From Symbiobacterium terraclitae (GTDB lineage Bacteria > Bacillota > Sulfobacillia > Symbiobacteriales > Symbiobacteriaceae): a DNA stretch of 64,000 nt. The notes beneath the pieces were generated by a model that saw nothing but the letters and a program-made list of their open reading frames with translations, had not been told where the DNA came from and made no database searches. The stretch spans positions 62,001 to 126,000 of the forward strand of contig NZ_JAGGLG010000003.1 of NCBI RefSeq assembly GCF_017874315.1, read 5' to 3'. Positions 60,844-64,000 of the stretch are shown here, piece by piece (the stretch's first letter is position 1; each line of letters starts with the position of its first letter). A program made the position numbers and the translations under genes.

Positions 60844-60911
60844 TTCCGGGGCCCCACAAGGAGTCTCGCCCAACAGGGCGAATTCCTTTCATTCTGTTGG
60901 AGGTGTTTCAC

Positions 60912-63533
60912 TTGCCGAATACCCGACGGCCTGACGGTTCGCCTCCGAAGCGACCGGCCGCACAGAAGCGAAGGCGGGGACGCCGCTGGCTCCTCTGGGC
61001 CTTCCTCCTCTTCCTGGGCGTGCTGATCGGCGGCGCCGGTCTGGCTGGCGCATACGTCTACCAGGCGTACCAGGACCTGCCCACCTTCCAAGCATTCGAC
61101 CCATCGCTCACCTCGATCATCTACGACCGCTACGGCAACAAGGTCTACGAACTGGCCGCAGAGGAGAACCGGGTGCTGGTCGACCTGGAGGACATCCCCG
61201 AGGACGTCCGCAACGCGGTCATCGCCGTGGAGGACCGCCGGTTCAAGGAACACTTCGGGGTCGACCCCATCCGGTTGGCCGGCGCTGTATGGTCTGACGT
61301 GAAGTACTTCCTGGGCGTGCCCGGGTCCCAGCTGGAGGGCGGCTCCACCATCACGATGCAGCTGGCCCGCAACGCCTTCCTCACCCTCGACCAGACCATG
61401 AAGCGCAAGGTCCAGGAGATTATGATCGCCATCAACCTGGAGCGGCGGTACACCAAGGACGAGATCCTGGAGCAGTACCTGAACACCGTCGCGTGGGGCG
61501 GTCAGGCGTACGGCATCGAGGCCGCCGCCCAGATGTACTTCTCCAAGCACGCCAGTGAGCTCACCCTCTCAGAGGGGGCGCTGCTGGCCGGAATCCTGAA
61601 GGGCCCTTCCGAGTACAGCCCCTTCGACAACCTGGAGGGGGCGCTTGAGCGGCGGGAGATCGTGCTCGATCTCATGGTCGAGCAGGGCTATCTGGACGCC
61701 GCCGAGGCGGAGCGGCTCAAGAAGGAGGTCCCGGTGATCAAGCGGGCGGAGATCACGCCCACCACCGTCACCTTTACCGGCGACTGGTACGTGGACCACG
61801 TCATCACCATCCTGACCGACCCGGACGAGGCGGCCAGGTACAACCTCCCCCCCTTCACCGCCGACGACCTCTACCAGAAGGGCCTGCGCATCTACACGGC
61901 GCTGGACCGCGAGAAGCAGCGCATCGCCGAGGAGAAGCTGAAGGAGATCATGCCCGCGGCCACGGTGGAGTTCAGCGGCAGCGAGGACACCGAAGTGCCC
62001 GAGGCCGCGGTGGTGGTCATGGACCACACCACCGGCGAGGTCCTGGCCCTGGTGGGCGGCATGAACCACGACCGGATGCTGGGCTTCAACCGGGCCACGC
62101 AGGCCCGGCGTGACCCGGGCTCAACGATCAAGCCGATCGTGGCCTACCTGCCGGCCATCGACCTGCTCGGCTGGGGCCCGGCGACGATCATCGACGACTC
62201 GCCGCCCCGCCTCAACGAGGACGGCACCAACGTCTGGCCCGAGAACTACGAGTTCAACTACCAGGGTCTCAAGACCATGCGCTATGTGGTGGAGCAGTCG
62301 CGTAACGCCGCCGCCGTGCGCACCCTGGAGGCCGTCACCCCCACCCGGGGCGTCGAGTACGGCCGCAGGCTGGGCCTTCCCCTGGTCACCCGTGAGGAGA
62401 ACCCCGTCATCAACGACGAGAACCTCTCCCTGACCCTGGGCGGCCTCAGCCAGGGCGTCACGCCCCTCGAGATGACCGCCGCGTTCGGCGTGCTGGGCAG
62501 CCTGGGGCAGAAGACCGACCCCGTGGTGATCACCCGCATCGAGAACAAGTACGGCGAGGTCATCTGGGAGGCCAGGCCCAAGGTGGAGCAGGTGGTCGAC
62601 CGGACGTCCGCGTGGCTGATGGTCGACGTCCTGCGGGGCGCCATCAAGAACGGCACGCCCGCCTACGAGACCAAGGGCTGGCACGGCTGGCCCGCTGCCG
62701 GCAAGACCGGCACCACCGAGGAGTGGCACGACGCCTGGTTCATCGGCTTCACGCCGGAGATCGTGGTCGGGGTCTGGACGGGCTACGACAACAACGAGGG
62801 GCGCAAGCGGCTGCCCCACGGCGGACAGGGCTGGAAGAACTGGACGGGTGCCGGCCCGCCCACCCGGATCTGGACCGCGATCATGGACGAGTACTACACC
62901 GAGGCCCCGCCCGACTGGGAGCGGCCGCGGAACGTGGTGCAGGCACAGTACTGCGGGGTGACGGGCAACCAGCCCAGCGAGTTCTGCCCGCCCGAGGAGA
63001 TCAAGACCGACTGGTTCCGCCAGGGCAACGAGCCCAAGCCGGAGACCTGGTACCAGCAGGTGACGGTGGTCCGGGAGCCCTTCCTCACGCTGAAGGACGG
63101 CACGGTGGTCGAGCGCTACGTGCTGTGGCAGCAGGGGTGCGCCGGCACCCCCGAGACGCTCAACCTGATCAAGCGGCCCACGACGTGGGTGAAGCACCCG
63201 AAGGATCCCAACAACATCTGGCGCTACTGGCCGCAGGACTGGTGGAAGGAAGTGCCCACCGACAAGTGCACGCCGGTGACGGGCGGCGGACAGCTGCCGG
63301 GCGGGACCAACCGGCCGGGCACCGGCGGCCAGAACGGCGGCAGCACCGGGAGCACCGGTGCCACCACCCCCGGCAGCAGCACGGGAACCGGGAACCAGAC
63401 CGGCGACACCGGGAACACGGGCACCGGCCGCCAGAACCGGGGCGGCACCGGTACGACCGTCCCCGGCGGCAGCAACCAGGACAGCAGCCCCGGGAGCGGT
63501 GGCACCGGCGCAGGCAACACGACACGACCGTAA
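60912..63533 (+). CDS. Class A penicillin-binding protein (1A type)
   Basis: An 873-residue bifunctional peptidoglycan synthase. After a basic tail and membrane helix (residues about 27-50) comes the glycosyltransferase domain with AVEDRRFKEHFGVDP and EGGSTITMQLARN. The transpeptidase has its active-site serine in DPGSTIKPI, SRNAAAV and the KTGT triad in AAGKTGTTEEWHDAW. The C-terminal 90 residues are a Gly/Thr/Asn-rich low-complexity tail. A TTG start at 60912 is preferred because GGAGGTG lies six bases upstream. Confidence 0.96.
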   Translation: MPNTRRPDGSPPKRPAAQKRRRGRRWLLWAFLLFLGVLIGGAGLAGAYVYQAYQDLPTFQAFDPSLTSIIYDRYGNKVYELAAEENRVLVDLEDIPEDVRNAVIAVEDRRFKEHFGVDPIRLAGAVWSDVKYFLGVPGSQLEGGSTITMQLARNAFLTLDQTMKRKVQEIMIAINLERRYTKDEILEQYLNTVAWGGQAYGIEAAAQMYFSKHASELTLSEGALLAGILKGPSEYSPFDNLEGALERREIVLDLMVEQGYLDAAEAERLKKEVPVIKRAEITPTTVTFTGDWYVDHVITILTDPDEAARYNLPPFTADDLYQKGLRIYTALDREKQRIAEEKLKEIMPAATVEFSGSEDTEVPEAAVVVMDHTTGEVLALVGGMNHDRMLGFNRATQARRDPGSTIKPIVAYLPAIDLLGWGPATIIDDSPPRLNEDGTNVWPENYEFNYQGLKTMRYVVEQSRNAAAVRTLEAVTPTRGVEYGRRLGLPLVTREENPVINDENLSLTLGGLSQGVTPLEMTAAFGVLGSLGQKTDPVVITRIENKYGEVIWEARPKVEQVVDRTSAWLMVDVLRGAIKNGTPAYETKGWHGWPAAGKTGTTEEWHDAWFIGFTPEIVVGVWTGYDNNEGRKRLPHGGQGWKNWTGAGPPTRIWTAIMDEYYTEAPPDWERPRNVVQAQYCGVTGNQPSEFCPPEEIKTDWFRQGNEPKPETWYQQVTVVREPFLTLKDGTVVERYVLWQQGCAGTPETLNLIKRPTTWVKHPKDPNNIWRYWPQDWWKEVPTDKCTPVTGGGQLPGGTNRPGTGGQNGGSTGSTGATTPGSSTGTGNQTGDTGNTGTGRQNRGGTGTTVPGGSNQDSSPGSGGTGAGNTTRP

Positions 63534-63543
63534 CAGCACGACT

Positions 63544-63576
63544 GAGGGGGAACTGGAGCGCATCCAGTTCCCCCTC
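63544..63576 (+). terminator. Terminator of the penicillin-binding protein gene
   Basis: A 14-bp stem (GAGGGGGAACTGGA / TCCAGTTCCCCCTC) with a 5-base loop and TTGTAAG tail. Confidence 0.8.
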
Positions 63577-63610
63577 TTGTAAGTCTTTGTGCGGACTTGC
63601 GCCCCCGGCC

Positions 63611-63997
63611 CTACCAGGTGCGCGTCACGACCCAGCGGCCGCCCTCAGACTTGACCATGAGCTGGGCTCCCACCGCAACGCCGTCCGGCCTGTACCCGCC
63701 CAGCAGGGCGACGAAGTACCGCGGTTCATCCCCGGGCTCCACCGTGACGAGCGTGGCGACTTCCGGCTGCACCAGGTTCCCGATCAGTGCGATCGCATCG
63801 TCGGCGGTGATCTCCGCATTCCAGGACAGCAGCGACTCGACAGCCGCCCTGTCGCCATTCACCGCGGCCGCGACGAACCGGTCGGCCGCCTTCCTGGCCT
63901 GGGCCGAGTCGGACCAGTATCTGCCGTAGATCGAGGCCCCAAGCCCGAGGATGACCGCCAGCCCGAAAACCGCCAGGAGATACTGTTTCCGTGACAT
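63611..63997 (-). CDS. Small membrane-anchored protein of unknown function, 128 aa
   Basis: The ATG at 63997 lies four bases from the right edge, so the gene appears complete but its ribosome binding site is outside. An N-terminal helix (residues about 6-24, YLLAVFGLAVILGLGASI) is followed by a domain that starts ARKAADRFVAAAVNGDRAAVE and ends in KSEGGRWVVTRTW. That pattern resembles the small NTF2-like DUF4878 domains of lipoproteins and membrane-anchored proteins. There is no lipobox cysteine. No function can be given. Confidence 0.75.
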   Translation of the reverse strand: MSRKQYLLAVFGLAVILGLGASIYGRYWSDSAQARKAADRFVAAAVNGDRAAVESLLSWNAEITADDAIALIGNLVQPEVATLVTVEPGDEPRYFVALLGGYRPDGVAVGAQLMVKSEGGRWVVTRTW

Positions 63998-64000
63998 TGT

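Overview
The window looks like chromosomal DNA from a GC-rich, endospore-forming Firmicute. It most resembles Symbiobacterium in my judgement, which I infer from gene content and cannot confirm without a database search. Supporting signs are strong AGGAGG-type ribosome binding sites, many GTG and TTG starts, a T-box leader in front of tyrS, sporulation-linked genes (SpoIID, YunB, PrkA/YhbH/SpoVR), a SigI/RsgI pair and a LytR-CpsA-Psr protein. I see no rRNA, tRNA, prophage, insertion sequence or CRISPR array.

Layout. 0-5 kb: the end of an ABC-2 exporter operon, glutamate dehydrogenase and glycerol kinase, then a non-coding 56-bp tandem repeat. 5-12.2 kb (minus strand): a complete propionyl-CoA/methylmalonyl-CoA/succinyl-CoA operon (two-part mutase, epimerase, carboxyltransferase, biotin carrier, a small OadG-tail-like protein, biotin carboxylase), followed by 5-formyl-THF cyclo-ligase. 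12.3-22.8 kb: a surface or matrix locus. It has a SipW-type signal peptidase, four TasA/camelysin-like SipW substrates, a choice-of-anchor-L protein and a very acidic repeat protein. It also carries its own regulators: a LuxR-type protein with a degenerate GGDEF-like domain, an ECF sigma factor and two MarR paralogues. 22.9-28.1 kb: the prkA-yhbH-spoVR trio and a second LuxR/GGDEF-like regulator.

28.3-38.4 kb (minus strand): ruvC-ruvA-ruvB, then sigI-rsgI, then spoIID-queA-tgt-GNAT-yajC. This is the usual Firmicute ruv/queA/tgt/yajC block with a SigI/RsgI pair in it. The RsgI protein carries a long tail of octapeptide repeats. 38.4-45 kb: a 33-bp repeat, an LCP wall-polymer ligase, an ECF sigma/anti-sigma pair, and an operon of M20 peptidase, NAD synthase and two JAMM-domain proteins. 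45-54 kb: an iron-type ABC importer, then sulfate assimilation (sat, cysH, cysK), an MFS transporter and two very small proteins. 54-64 kb: two tandem E1-like (ThiF/MoeB) proteins, a 32-codon gene with its own promoter and terminator, yunB, an MscS channel, T-box-controlled tyrS, a class A penicillin-binding protein and a small membrane protein.

Themes. Short tandem repeats recur in coding and non-coding DNA (56, 33, 36 and 24 bp). The most promising uncharacterised system is the SipW/TasA-like locus with its private set of regulators. Next are the octapeptide-tailed RsgI and the two compact micro-ORF transcription units.
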